Shown here in pieces: positions 17,142-26,717 of a stretch of DNA of 64,000 bases. The stretch is taken from contig LGRD01000018.1 in NCBI GenBank assembly GCA_001263235.1, forward strand, positions 62,001 through 126,000, written 5' to 3'. The notes under the pieces were generated by a model. The model ran no database searches and had not been told where the DNA came from. It saw nothing but the letters and a program-made list of their open reading frames with translations. Made by a program: the position numbers and the translations under genes. Within the stretch, counting starts at the first letter, position 1, and the number at the start of each line of letters is the position of its first letter. The stretch comes from Methylibium sp. NZG. Lineage in GTDB: Bacteria; Pseudomonadota; Gammaproteobacteria; Burkholderiales; Burkholderiaceae_C.

Positions 17142-17466
17142 TCAGTCCGCCAGCGTGGGCAGTGCGCCGCTGGACACCAGCACGCCGATGTTCATGCCGC
17201 CTGCGCTCAGGTAGTGGCGCCGCTGGGTGGTTGTGGAATTGCAGTTGACGCTCGCGCCCGCGCTCTCGCATTCAAAGCCCAGGCCGCTCTGGTTGTCCGG
17301 GTGCAGGTTCCAGGTGGTGCGGGTGCCACCGGCCACCACCCGCGTCTCCTTGATGCGCGCATGGCGCTCGTCGTAGACCCAGGTGTACTTCGGGCTGCCG
17401 CTGGCACCTTGCAGCCCCGTCTGGCTGTCCGGCAGGTTGAAGCTCGTGTAGCTCACGCTGCCGGCG
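17142..17466 (-). pseudogene. displaced rhs core fragment
   Basis: About 104 residues (SYTSFNLPDSQTGLQG to SSGALPTLAD) almost identical to an internal stretch of the large Rhs protein, encoded at about 19236-19558. The nucleotide match is also close and begins and ends abruptly, with no toxin tip attached. It lies directly after the probable immunity gene. Such fragments arise when Rhs C-terminal modules are exchanged by recombination. It has no export signal or core and is unlikely to function. Confidence 0.85.
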
Positions 17467-17472
17467 CGTCAG

Positions 17473-17817
17473 TCAAGGTGAAAGTTGAAGGCAGCCGATG
17501 AATGCAAGGGGCCCACCCAGTACGCCTCCTTCGTTTAACTCAGCGGCAAAGTTGCAGGGAATCAGACCTCCTGACAACAGATCTTGAAGCGTAGCCCCTG
17601 CATGCCTGAAGGACGCGACCACAGTTTCCGCAGATACGCCTGACGCAACTACTCTGCGATCAAGGCGAATTCTCAGCAGGGGCGACGATCCGCCTTGCCC
17701 GCAGGTCTGGGTGACGACAGTGCCCGTTCTCGACTCGCCGTTGTCAGTGACGAAATCCCAAGGATCAGAGATGCTGACAAGTACGCGAAGGTCAGTTGCT
17801 ATGGCGCTCATCTTCAC
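17473..17817 (-). CDS. probable immunity protein for the Rhs toxin tip
   Basis: 114 residues, starting with a GTG at 17817 that overlaps the rhs stop (GTGA); ATG 17811 is an alternative. There is no signal peptide, so the product is cytoplasmic. The sequence (DLRVLVSISDPWDFVTDNGES, LLRIRLDRRVVASGVSAETV) is not one I can place in a named family. Position immediately 3' of an rhs toxin module is the hallmark of cognate immunity genes, so protection of the producer against the ADP-ribosyltransferase-like tip is the expected role. That is inferred from context. Confidence 0.65.
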   Translation of the reverse strand: MKMSAIATDLRVLVSISDPWDFVTDNGESRTGTVVTQTCGQGGSSPLLRIRLDRRVVASGVSAETVVASFRHAGATLQDLLSGGLIPCNFAAELNEGGVLGGPLAFIGCLQLSP

Positions 17818-20800
17818 CCCCCGGGTTTCAACTTGACTATGTCGAGAACCTTCACCGGAATTCTCCCCGTTCCAGTTCGCTCGGTCCCTCCGCCAGGCTG
17901 ACCGAATGCAGGATCAACCGTCGTAGGCGGGGAGAACGTGCCAGTCGTGACGCTGAAAACAAGCATCACTTCTGGCATGCCTGGAAGCGCCAAGGCGCGC
18001 TGCGCCGCGCTCGCGGTTGAATAGAAGTCGTTTGTTACGAAGGTGACGCCGTCCCTTCCGCCTCGGGCAAGCCCAGTACGCATTGTCGCTTCAGCCTCGG
18101 CTTGGGACATGTACCTGTTGACTCTCTCAAGCGAATCGTCTCGCGTCGTATCGCCTGAGAGCCCCAAAGGCAACGAGAAGATGCCCAGCAGTCGATTGCC
18201 GAGACCTCCAACCCACTCAGCAAATCCGCCCCCGACGAGAACCGGCAAGGCTGGTGCGTTGGCTACCTGCCCAATGAGGTACTCAAGAGCAACGGAGTTG
18301 TCGGCAGACGCCACGTTCACCGCACTCCCAAATGAGTCGGTTTGCACGACCACCGCCCTCGGCCTCGACATTTGCTCATATGCGCTTTGACCGACCCAAG
18401 TGCCAACCGAGCTACCCAGGGAACTCGCAAACGCCCCACGTGCGCCTTCTCGGCAACTCCCACCCGTCACCGCGCCTGACACACAGCCAGCCGCCACCTG
18501 TCCTTCGAAGCCGTACTGCCCGCCGTAGTACTGAACGACGCCCCCGACGACTCCTTGTCCGCACTTTCCGCCCGACGCCCAAGCGCCCGCACATCCCGCG
18601 GCCGCAGAGAAACCGACCACAGCAGCCTCGCTGTATCCGCCCACGTTCAATTGGTAGCCGAAGTAGCCCACGACGGCACCGACGAAAGCCCCGCGGTCGC
18701 CGCCAGTGCGCCGCCCTTGGTAGGCGCCGACTGCAGCGCTGCAGAACCCATAGCAAAACCAACCATCGGCGACGGCGGCGACTGCCCGAATCGCCCCATC
18801 TCTGAACGATGTCCAGGACGACATCCCACTCGGGTCGGTGCACGTCAACGGATTGTTGTAGCAGTACCCATACCGATCGAAGTTCTGCAGGTTGGCCGGG
18901 CTCTGGATCAACGGATCGCCCTGCATGAACCGCCCCAGCGCCGGATCGAAGATCCGCCCATTCATGTGCACCAGCCCCACGTCGTCTAGCTGCTCGTGCC
19001 CCGTGTAGCCGCGATCCGTGCCCTTGTTCGTGTTGGTGGTCCAGTCGATCACCAGACTGCCGAAGGCGTCGTAGTTGCCATTGGCCTGGCGCCGCTTGCC
19101 GAACGGGTCGTAGGCATAGCGTGCGGTGGCTGCCCCCGTGTGGTCGGTGGTGGCAATGAGGCTGCCCAGATGGTCCTTGTGCCAATACTCCAGCTTCACC
19201 ACCGCCAGCGTGCCGGTGACCACCGGCGGCGCCCGGTCTGCTGCCGCCAGCGTCGGCAACGCACCGGTGGACACCAGCACCCCCAGGCTCGTGCCGCCCG
19301 CGCTGAGGTAGTGGCGCCGCTGCGTGGAGGCGGTGCTGCAGCTCACGTCCGAGCCCGCCCCCTCGCACTCGAAGCCCAGCCCGCCCTGGTTGTCCGGGTG
19401 CAGGTTCCAGGTGGTGCGGGTGGCGCCAGCGACGACGCGGGTCTCCTTGATGCGCGCATGGCGCTCGTCATAGACCCAGGTGTACTTCGGGCTGCCGCTG
19501 GCGCCTTGCAGCCCGGTCTGGCTGTCCGGCAGGTTGAAGCTCGTGTAGCTCACACTGCGGTACTTGCCGCTGCTGGCAGTGGCCAGGTTGCCGTTGGCAT
19601 CGAAGGTGTTGCTCACCGTCACTGCCCCCGACACCGACTGCAGCGCATGCGGCTTCACACCGGCCGTGGCCTGCGCGCCGTAGGTATAGACGCCCACGTC
19701 GCTCTTGTAGAGCAGCATGCCCAGCGCGTTGTACTGCAGCGTGACGGTGCGGCTCGAGCCGGCGATGGCCGGTGCGGCCACGGTGTAGCTCTGCAGCCGG
19801 CCGATGCTGTCGTAGGCGTAGTTGTCGGTCACCGCACCGGTGCTGCCGTCGCCGAGGTTGTCGTTGCGCTGCACGAGCCGGTTCAGGCTGTCCCAGGTGT
19901 AGCCGAGGTGGACGGTCTCGGTAGCGGTGGCCTTGCCGGCGGTGCTGCTGCTCACGCGGCCGGTGGCCGCATCGAAGACGGCGCGGCTGACGACGCCGTT
20001 GCCCTGGGTGCTCTGCTCGGCCCGACCCCAGGCGTTGTAGGCCTGGGCGCTCCACAGCGAGCTGTTGGCAGCCAGCGAGAAGGCGCTCCCCGCCGTGCCG
20101 CCCGCGGTGGCGGGCAGGGGGGTGATGGTGGCAGCCTGGGCCAGGGTCAGCTGGCTCAGGTAGCCCTTGGCGGTGTAGCCGTAGTTGACTTTCACGCCGG
20201 TGGGGTAGGTCATGCTGGCCAGCCGGCCGTGGGTGGCGTCGTAGCTCACTGTGCTGGCGAAGCTGGGGCCGCTGGTGATGGTGGTGCGGCTGTTCAGGGG
20301 CCGGCCCAGGCTGTCGTAGACCTGTTTGCGGTTCACGCCGTTGGTGGTGTTGCTCTCGCACAGCTTGCCGATGCCTTTGGTGCAGGCACCCCCGCCGATG
20401 TAGGTGTCGTAGCTCCAGGTGCTGGTGTACTCGGGCTCGACGCGGCTGGTCATGCGGCCGAGCACGTCGTAGGCCATGGTGGTTTGCTGGGCGGCGGCAA
20501 GGGTGGCGGCGCGCTGGTTGGGGCTTTGCTGCCAGACGAGTTCGCCCAAGGCGTTGTAGTCGTACGTCCACAGCCCGGTGTCGGGGTCGGTGATGCTGAC
20601 CTTGCGGCCACGCGCGTCGTAGGCGATGGTGGTGGTGTTCTGCAGCGCGTCCTTGGTGGCAACGAGGTTGCCGAAGGCGTCGTGCTGGTGGGCCAGCTGG
20701 GCGCCCAGTGCGTCGGTGATGCGCACGAGCTTGCCGTCGACGTTCTTTTGTTCGACGCGGGCCTGATTCTTGTCGTTGGTGGTGGTGGTGACCAGACCGG

Positions 20801-22841
20801 CGTAGGCAATCGTGGTCTTGGCGGTGACGCGGTTGCCGCGGGAGCCACTGTTGCCGAAGCTTTGGCTGCCGCCGGCGCCCAGAGGATCGGTGGTGTAGAT
20901 CGTGGTGGGTCGGCCGAGGGCGTCGTAGTCGGTGCGGCTCATGCCGTAGCTGCCGCTGGGGCAACTGCTGGCAGCGCTGGCGGTGGAGGCGCAGGTGTCC
21001 AGGAAGTACGGCTGGGTGGCGACGATCTGGGCGCCGTACTGGTTGTGGTCGGTGTCCTGAACGACGAGGCGGCCGGTACCGCCGGGTTGGCTCGCGCCAT
21101 CGAAGGCTTCGGTGACGCTGCGGATGGTGCGCCCGGCCTTGTCGCTGTAGGTGCGGGTGAAGGGGCCGTTCTTGGCGTTTGCGGTGCTGCGCGGTTCGCT
21201 GTGGACGAACAGGGTGGCATCGCCTGGGATCTCGGCGGCTGCAGGCGCGGGGCAGCTCAAGGGGTCGCCGCTGGTGGTGCTGCTGTTGCTGGACAGGTCG
21301 GCCCCATTGATGCGGCCGCTGATGTAGCAGTAGGCGCTGACGGTGCGGGTGCCGTCGGCTCGGGTCTCCTGAGTCTTGCGGCCGAAGTTGTCGAGCTGCC
21401 AGGTGGTGCTCAGGGCGTTGGGGCCGGTGAGGCCGGTGACGGCACCAAAGCGGGGGTCGTAGGTTCGGGTCTCGCTCTGGTTGAGGGCGTTGCTGGCAGT
21501 GACGGGGAAGGCGCCGGCAGGGATGACGACACCGGTGACACCAGCGACGGTGACGGTTTGCGAGGAGTAGGTGCTGGAGGCGGCGCGGGAAGAGAAGATG
21601 GCTCGGCCGCTGGCGCCCGCACAGTTGGCCGTGCTGGTGCTGGTCTTGTTGCCGGTGCTGTCGTAGTCGTGGGTGGTGACCACGCACAACTGGGTATTGT
21701 TGGGCTCGACGGTCTCGGTCTTGAGCAGCCCGTTCTTCGATCCGTCGGAGGCACCGTAGTAGGTGAAGGAGACGGTCCGGGTTTGCGCGTATGGGTCGGG
21801 CACCGCCGTACCGCCTTGCGGCGGCGGCGGGGCGGCGCTGACGCTCTGGCTCAGCGCGGCCGAGGTGCTGGTGTTGTTCGACGCGTTACCGCCATAGACG
21901 GCGGTCAGGCTCTTGGTCCCGGCGCTGGCGAAGCTGGTGGCCAAGGTGGCCACCCCGCCGGACAGGGTGCCGGTGCCGAGGGTGGTGGCACCGTCCTTGA
22001 AGGTGACAGTGCCAGTGGCGCTGCTGGGGGTGACTGTGGCAGTCAGCGTGGTGTTCTGGCCGACGCCGCTGGGGTTGACGCTGGACGTGAGGGCGGTCGT
22101 CGTCGATGTGAGCGCGCCGGTGTTGACGGTCTGGCTCACCGCGCTGGAGGTGCTGGTGGTGTAGCTGGCATTGCCGGCGTACACGGCGGTGAGGCTGCGG
22201 GCGCCGCTGGCGCTGAAGCTCGTCGACAGGGTTGCTACACCGGCACTGAGTGTGCCGGTGCCTATCGTGGTGGCGCCGTCCCGGAAGGTGACGCTGCCGG
22301 TGGCCGCCGAGGGCGTGACCGTGGCGGTCAGGGTGGTGTTCTGGCCGACGGTGCTGGGGTTGACGCTGGAGGTCAGGCTGGTGGCGGTGGAGGTCTGCGC
22401 GCCGGCGGTGACGGTGAGGTACAGGTATTCGGCGGTCTCGCTGTAGTCGTTGTTGGCGTCTCCCGGATACAGCGCCCACAAGGGATGGGTGCCTACAGAC
22501 AGGGTGACTCCGCTGAGCGTGGCGACGTTGCCGACGAGATTGACCCGCGCGAGCTCGACCCCGTCGTCGTAGAAGCGGACCGTGCTGATCAGGTTGGAGC
22601 CACCGGCGACGGTGGCGGTGAGGGTCACCGGCTGGCCCTGTGCGACTGGATTCGGAGAAGCCGTCATCGTGATGCTCGTGGGCCCGGCCAGGGCAGCGCT
22701 GCTGGCCAGGATGCCGCCCAGCGCGAACAGGAACGGGAGCAGCCAGGACCAGAGCTGGACAAGGCTGCGGCTCACAGGGCTGCCCTGCGCACGGGCCATG
22801 CCGCTGCCGAGTCGGGCAATGAGGTTCGACGATGACTGCAC
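17814..22841 (-). CDS. Rhs polymorphic toxin with Ig-like repeats and ADP-ribosyltransferase-like C-terminal tip
   Basis: 1675 residues from a GTG with GGGAG upstream. Order: Sec signal (LVQLWSWLLPFLFALGGILA), three bacterial Ig-like repeats (about 50-340, recurring VNPSxVGQNTTLTATVTP), many YD repeats (YDSLGRPLN, YDALGRPTT), then the Rhs core GYTGHEQLDDVGLVHMNGR and DPALGRFMQGDPL ending at DPSG (about 1339). After a Gly/Ala-rich linker the last 100 residues (DNA 17817-18116) run RYMSQAEAEAT, TGLARGGRDGVTFVT, LALPGMPEV and GGGTERTGTGRIPV, which resemble TreTu-type ADP-ribosyltransferases; the Glu of GGGTER would be catalytic. There is no PAAR domain, so Sec export is implied. An immunity gene overlaps its stop. 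Confidence 0.9.
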   Translation of the reverse strand: MQSSSNLIARLGSGMARAQGSPVSRSLVQLWSWLLPFLFALGGILASSAALAGPTSITMTASPNPVAQGQPVTLTATVAGGSNLISTVRFYDDGVELARVNLVGNVATLSGVTLSVGTHPLWALYPGDANNDYSETAEYLYLTVTAGAQTSTATSLTSSVNPSTVGQNTTLTATVTPSAATGSVTFRDGATTIGTGTLSAGVATLSTSFSASGARSLTAVYAGNASYTTSTSSAVSQTVNTGALTSTTTALTSSVNPSGVGQNTTLTATVTPSSATGTVTFKDGATTLGTGTLSGGVATLATSFASAGTKSLTAVYGGNASNNTSTSAALSQSVSAAPPPPQGGTAVPDPYAQTRTVSFTYYGASDGSKNGLLKTETVEPNNTQLCVVTTHDYDSTGNKTSTSTANCAGASGRAIFSSRAASSTYSSQTVTVAGVTGVVIPAGAFPVTASNALNQSETRTYDPRFGAVTGLTGPNALSTTWQLDNFGRKTQETRADGTRTVSAYCYISGRINGADLSSNSSTTSGDPLSCPAPAAAEIPGDATLFVHSEPRSTANAKNGPFTRTYSDKAGRTIRSVTEAFDGASQPGGTGRLVVQDTDHNQYGAQIVATQPYFLDTCASTASAASSCPSGSYGMSRTDYDALGRPTTIYTTDPLGAGGSQSFGNSGSRGNRVTAKTTIAYAGLVTTTTNDKNQARVEQKNVDGKLVRITDALGAQLAHQHDAFGNLVATKDALQNTTTIAYDARGRKVSITDPDTGLWTYDYNALGELVWQQSPNQRAATLAAAQQTTMAYDVLGRMTSRVEPEYTSTWSYDTYIGGGACTKGIGKLCESNTTNGVNRKQVYDSLGRPLNSRTTITSGPSFASTVSYDATHGRLASMTYPTGVKVNYGYTAKGYLSQLTLAQAATITPLPATAGGTAGSAFSLAANSSLWSAQAYNAWGRAEQSTQGNGVVSRAVFDAATGRVSSSTAGKATATETVHLGYTWDSLNRLVQRNDNLGDGSTGAVTDNYAYDSIGRLQSYTVAAPAIAGSSRTVTLQYNALGMLLYKSDVGVYTYGAQATAGVKPHALQSVSGAVTVSNTFDANGNLATASSGKYRSVSYTSFNLPDSQTGLQGASGSPKYTWVYDERHARIKETRVVAGATRTTWNLHPDNQGGLGFECEGAGSDVSCSTASTQRRHYLSAGGTSLGVLVSTGALPTLAAADRAPPVVTGTLAVVKLEYWHKDHLGSLIATTDHTGAATARYAYDPFGKRRQANGNYDAFGSLVIDWTTNTNKGTDRGYTGHEQLDDVGLVHMNGRIFDPALGRFMQGDPLIQSPANLQNFDRYGYCYNNPLTCTDPSGMSSWTSFRDGAIRAVAAVADGWFCYGFCSAAVGAYQGRRTGGDRGAFVGAVVGYFGYQLNVGGYSEAAVVGFSAAAGCAGAWASGGKCGQGVVGGVVQYYGGQYGFEGQVAAGCVSGAVTGGSCREGARGAFASSLGSSVGTWVGQSAYEQMSRPRAVVVQTDSFGSAVNVASADNSVALEYLIGQVANAPALPVLVGGGFAEWVGGLGNRLLGIFSLPLGLSGDTTRDDSLERVNRYMSQAEAEATMRTGLARGGRDGVTFVTNDFYSTASAAQRALALPGMPEVMLVFSVTTGTFSPPTTVDPAFGQPGGGTERTGTGRIPVKVLDIVKLKPGG
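19236..19558 (-). repeat. direct repeat partner of the displaced rhs fragment
   Basis: This part of the rhs gene (encoding SYTSFNLPDSQTGLQG to GALPTLAAA) is duplicated at about 17142-17466 in the same orientation. Differences are scattered substitutions, densest around the ECEGAGSDVSC segment. Confidence 0.85.
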
Positions 22842-22943
22842 TTGACTACTCCCTGCCCGTGGTCTGTCGTACTCGTCCGAGGGCCAGGCACTTGTCCAGA
22901 ATCATTCTCAACTCCTTGCGGAAAGGATCAACCGGCCTGACCA

Positions 22944-25900
22944 TCAATTGCAGACTCCCGTGCCAGTGCCTGCGGTCAACGTCGTCACCACGGCAGTGAA
23001 GTTCGAGCCGGAGGTTGTGAGCGTGCCGTTTCGAGGGCCTGAAGCTGTTCCGCAGGTTGCGAGATAGCGCATGACAACCGTGCAACTGGAATTCGGTCCG
23101 ATGGAACCTCCAGCAGCGCAGGTGCCGCCAACTTGTTGGTACATGCCGACCGCTGTGGTGCCGCTGGTGTAGGCGATTCCAAACGTCAGGCCGGAGGCAG
23201 TGCCCGTGCCCGAGTTCGTCAGAGTCATCGTCAGGTCGGCGTCGTTTCCTTTGGCAACGACACCGAACGCGAGCGTTGCCGGGCTGCCGCCCACCGTCGG
23301 CGACGCGCTCACCCCTGTGCCTGACACTGCAAGCAGATTGCTTGAGTAGCTGATGTTGGGCGGGATGATGCTGCTGCCGCTGTAGGCCTGCGCAGCGATT
23401 GGGCTGAACGTGATGCTCACGTTGCAGCTACCGCCGCCTGGGGCCACCGACGAGCAAGCACTGGTGTTCGCGCTGAAGCCTGAAGGCAAGTTGTACAACG
23501 GCGCCGACCAGTCGATGTTGGCTCCATAGCCATCGTTGAACAGCGTGATGTTCTGGGTACTCGACGAGCCGACGCCGACATTTCCGAACGCCATGGACGA
23601 GGTTGCCCAGCGATTCACCGCTGAGTAGACCGCGCCATTGATGCTGAAGGACGCATTGACTCTGGCCCCGGCCGTGCTCACCGGGTTGGGACCTGACCCC
23701 GCCGCCGTGGTCGGCATCGTGATCGTCATGTTGCACGAGGTGCTCGGCGCGATGCTGGAGCAGCCGTTGGCCGACACCTGGAAGATCGACGACAAGCCGC
23801 TCAACCCACTGAGCGTCATGCTGACGTTGCCGTCGTTGCGGAAGGTGACGGTGGCGCTCGGCGCGGTGTTGCCGTACCACAGCGTGCCAAGGTTCGGGGC
23901 TGCGCTGGTGAGCGTGGCAATGCTGCCCGTCACGGTGCCGGCCACGGCTGCCGTGATGTTGCCGCCGGTGCCGCCCGAGGCCGTCAGCATCTGCGACCCT
24001 TGGCTGCCGATGGCGCCCCCGGTGGTCATCGTGACCGTCACGGTGCAGGTGCCGCCCCCGGCGGCTGCGCTGCATGAAGCGGGAGAAACGGAGTAGGGAC
24101 TGCTCAGCCCGCTCAGAGTGAGCGTCACGGCCTGGTTGCCGCTGTTGGTGAACACCACGGTGCCGCTGGCGCTGGCTGCGCCTTGGGCTGCCGACAACGC
24201 CGTGGCGTTGTTGGTGGTCACGCTGACGTTCGAGGCCGAGCCGGTGCCGCTCAGGCTGGCCGTCAGCGTTCCGGCGCCGGTGGCAAGACTGAGCGTGCCG
24301 GTTCGTGCAGCGCCTGCAGTCGGTTGGAACTTCACGCTGATCGTGCAGGTGGCCCCCACTGCCAGCGAAGCCGGGCACGTGGTCGAGACAAAGCTGAAGT
24401 CGGTGCCACTGACCGAGGCCGCCGTCGGAGCCGTGATGCTGAGCGCCGCGGCACCGGTGCTGGAGACCGTCGAAACCAGGGTGCTCGACGAACCGACAGC
24501 CACGCTGCCAAACGCAACGGCGGTCAGTGTCCCCGCAGGATTGGGTGCGACTCCCTGGATGGCCGTGGCATAAGGTGCACTGCCTGCGGTTGTGGCCAGT
24601 TGGGCAAGGAAGTTGGTGACGACGTTCTGCTGGGTGGCGCTTTGAATGCGCCCGAGAACCCAGTTGTCCCCGCTGGTGGTGTCGGCGAAGTAGGTGTTCG
24701 TGGTCGTCTTGGTCGCCGTCTGCGAGGTTCCGGCGACGGTCCCGGTGACGCTGACGGCAATCTGGGTCGGGTCGATCGAGTTGCTGAAGGTGTTGGTGGT
24801 GGTCACGGTGGGCAGTGCGACGCCGCCGAGGTCTGTGCCGGACTCGACCGAGCGGCGCAGGTAAGGCCGCATCACCTTGGCCGTGGTCGGGCACGGAATG
24901 CTGACGGAGGCCACAGCTTCTGCGCCCGCCGCGGCGGTCTTGTCGCAGTAGGTCAGCTCGGTGCTGCTCAGCAGTTGCGCAGTGGTGCTGTTGACGGTTC
25001 CGAGCCGGGTCTCGCTGCGTGCGGTGCTGCCGATGTAGGGGTAGTCCTGCAGGACTCGTGTAATCGTGGTGAGGGCAGCGCCGTTGGGGCCGGGGCTTTG
25101 CCGGCGGACCTCCCGAAATCCGAGCAATCCTCGGCCGTCGATGTTGGCCTTCATCCCGACGTAGCTGAATTCTGTGGCGACCTTGGTGGTGCCCACGCCG
25201 CTGTCGGACTCGCTCTTGCTCACCACGTACATCGGCGGGGTGATGTCGATATTGGGGTAGACGGCGGCGTTGGGATTGGTCGCGCCAGGCACACTGCGAT
25301 CGGTGGTGTATCGAGCGCCGAGCACTGGCTCAGCAGCGTTGCTGATTGGCACGTGGCTGAGGGTGGTGACCAGCCCAGTGGTGCTGACGACGCTCGTCAA
25401 CAAGTCGGCGGGCAGGGAGTCAGTCTTGACGTACAACTGGTTCGTCGTGGCTTCGGCAGTGCCGGCGGGGGCAGCCTTGAGGCGCAAAATCTCTGCAGAA
25501 CCGCGGCCCGTGAAGTCGCCCAGAACGAAGTCGCTGGAGCCATCGCTCTTCTTCAACTGGCGAGCGGCTGAGCCAAAGAAGGCCTTGAAGGCGGTCGTCT
25601 CGGAGAAGCTGCCGTCGCCGTTGCTGACGTACAGCGTCGTCTGGGCCGGGTCGTCCTTCCACCGAACGATGTCCTGTCGGCCGTCACCGTTGACGTCGGC
25701 CATTGCGAAGCCGACGCCGGTGCCAGCGAGTTCCTTACCCACCCCTGTGAGGTTGAAATTGGCGACCACTTGGGTTCCGAGACCATCGGCAACACGCAAC
25801 GTGCTGGGTGTCGGATTCGTCCCCGCGAAAAGACAGTCTCCCCTCCCGTCTCCATTGAAGTCCAGCGGGACATTGCAAGCCGAACCTGAGGTGGTCGGGT

Positions 25901-26717
25901 CGAAGTTGCCGTCACCGCGAGATCGCCACGCACCTCCTGTGGAGAGCCAGGGGTTTCCGCCTTGGACTATGTCTAGCAAGCCGTCGCCGTTCAGATCCGC
26001 AGTTACGGACGGTTCCCCCAAGGTGTAGCCGCTCGCGGGTTGCACGAAGGTGGGCTTGTCGCCCATGTTGCTCGTCATCTGGGTGAAGTTGCCCAGTCCG
26101 TCGCCCTTGAAAAACCTGGTGCAGATCGTGCTCCCGATGCAGGGATCGGTGGGCGTCGTGACAGGAGACACCAGGGGTAGGTTCGAGTCGACCAAGTCCA
26201 TCTTGCCGTCGCCATCGGCGTCAAGCAGATAGAAATTTCGTCCGGGTGTCCAACCTCGTTTGTCCCCGGGTTCTGCGCATCCGCCGTTCGGCCCCGGCGT
26301 GACCAAGCAGTCCGACGTTTGCTTGCTCTGGCGACGCGAGAGGCCGACACCGGCAACGACGGCTCGGGTGAACGATCCGTCGCCCCTTGACAGGTAGAGG
26401 TAGTTCGACCCTTGGTTCGGGCAAGTGACGTCGCTGCCGATGTTCTGAAAGGCCGAATGGCGCAGGATGTCCGGTAGGCCGTCGCCGTTGAAGTCAGCGA
26501 CCCATCGAGAAGAAGCAGCCGGCAGCTCCGAAGAGTTGCTGATCGGTGATGTTGAACTGGCCGTTGCCCAAGCCGTTGGGGACTTGCGTGAATGTTCCCC
26601 CGCCCACGCTGGCATAGAGGCGGTTCTCTGCGGGGTTGGTCGACCATCGGAGCAGGTCGGTCTTGCCGTCTCCATTGAAGTCCAACGGAATGACGCCGTA
26701 GTTTCCAGCCGGGTCAT
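22944..26717 (-). CDS. SpvB/TcdB-like toxin-complex protein, 3' part (frameshifted)
   Basis: The meaningful frame begins near 26520 (SRWVADFNGDGLPDILRH); residues before that are out-of-frame noise. It continues the upstream gene after a one-frame shift. Order: FG-GAP/VCBS calcium-binding-like repeats (DADGDGKMDL, DLNGDGLLDI, DFNGDGRGDC, DVNGDGRQDI), a TcdB middle/N-terminal-type region (ITPPMYVVSKSESDSGVG, NIDGRGLLGFREV), then about 480 residues of Ser/Thr-rich choice-of-anchor-D repeats (VAFGSVAVGSSSTLVSTV, CTISVKFQPTAGAARTG). The end at GTGVCN lies 100 bp before the rhs start. Together the pair resembles the B plus C subunits of Tc toxins. Function is uncertain because of the frameshift. 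Confidence 0.8.
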   Translation of the reverse strand: MTRLETTASFRWTSMETARPTCSDGRPTPQRTASMPAWAGEHSRKSPTAWATASSTSPISNSSELPAASSRWVADFNGDGLPDILRHSAFQNIGSDVTCPNQGSNYLYLSRGDGSFTRAVVAGVGLSRRQSKQTSDCLVTPGPNGGCAEPGDKRGWTPGRNFYLLDADGDGKMDLVDSNLPLVSPVTTPTDPCIGSTICTRFFKGDGLGNFTQMTSNMGDKPTFVQPASGYTLGEPSVTADLNGDGLLDIVQGGNPWLSTGGAWRSRGDGNFDPTTSGSACNVPLDFNGDGRGDCLFAGTNPTPSTLRVADGLGTQVVANFNLTGVGKELAGTGVGFAMADVNGDGRQDIVRWKDDPAQTTLYVSNGDGSFSETTAFKAFFGSAARQLKKSDGSSDFVLGDFTGRGSAEILRLKAAPAGTAEATTNQLYVKTDSLPADLLTSVVSTTGLVTTLSHVPISNAAEPVLGARYTTDRSVPGATNPNAAVYPNIDITPPMYVVSKSESDSGVGTTKVATEFSYVGMKANIDGRGLLGFREVRRQSPGPNGAALTTITRVLQDYPYIGSTARSETRLGTVNSTTAQLLSSTELTYCDKTAAAGAEAVASVSIPCPTTAKVMRPYLRRSVESGTDLGGVALPTVTTTNTFSNSIDPTQIAVSVTGTVAGTSQTATKTTTNTYFADTTSGDNWVLGRIQSATQQNVVTNFLAQLATTAGSAPYATAIQGVAPNPAGTLTAVAFGSVAVGSSSTLVSTVSSTGAAALSITAPTAASVSGTDFSFVSTTCPASLAVGATCTISVKFQPTAGAARTGTLSLATGAGTLTASLSGTGSASNVSVTTNNATALSAAQGAASASGTVVFTNSGNQAVTLTLSGLSSPYSVSPASCSAAAGGGTCTVTVTMTTGGAIGSQGSQMLTASGGTGGNITAAVAGTVTGSIATLTSAAPNLGTLWYGNTAPSATVTFRNDGNVSMTLSGLSGLSSIFQVSANGCSSIAPSTSCNMTITMPTTAAGSGPNPVSTAGARVNASFSINGAVYSAVNRWATSSMAFGNVGVGSSSTQNITLFNDGYGANIDWSAPLYNLPSGFSANTSACSSVAPGGGSCNVSITFSPIAAQAYSGSSIIPPNISYSSNLLAVSGTGVSASPTVGGSPATLAFGVVAKGNDADLTMTLTNSGTGTASGLTFGIAYTSGTTAVGMYQQVGGTCAAGGSIGPNSSCTVVMRYLATCGTASGPRNGTLTTSGSNFTAVVTTLTAGTGTGVCN

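Noticed and set aside
18996-22835. A 1279-codon open frame on the plus strand opposite rhs
   Set aside because: Its translation is Gly/Val/Ala-rich without domains and lies wholly antisense to well-supported YD-repeat coding sequence; GC-rich codon bias makes such frames common.
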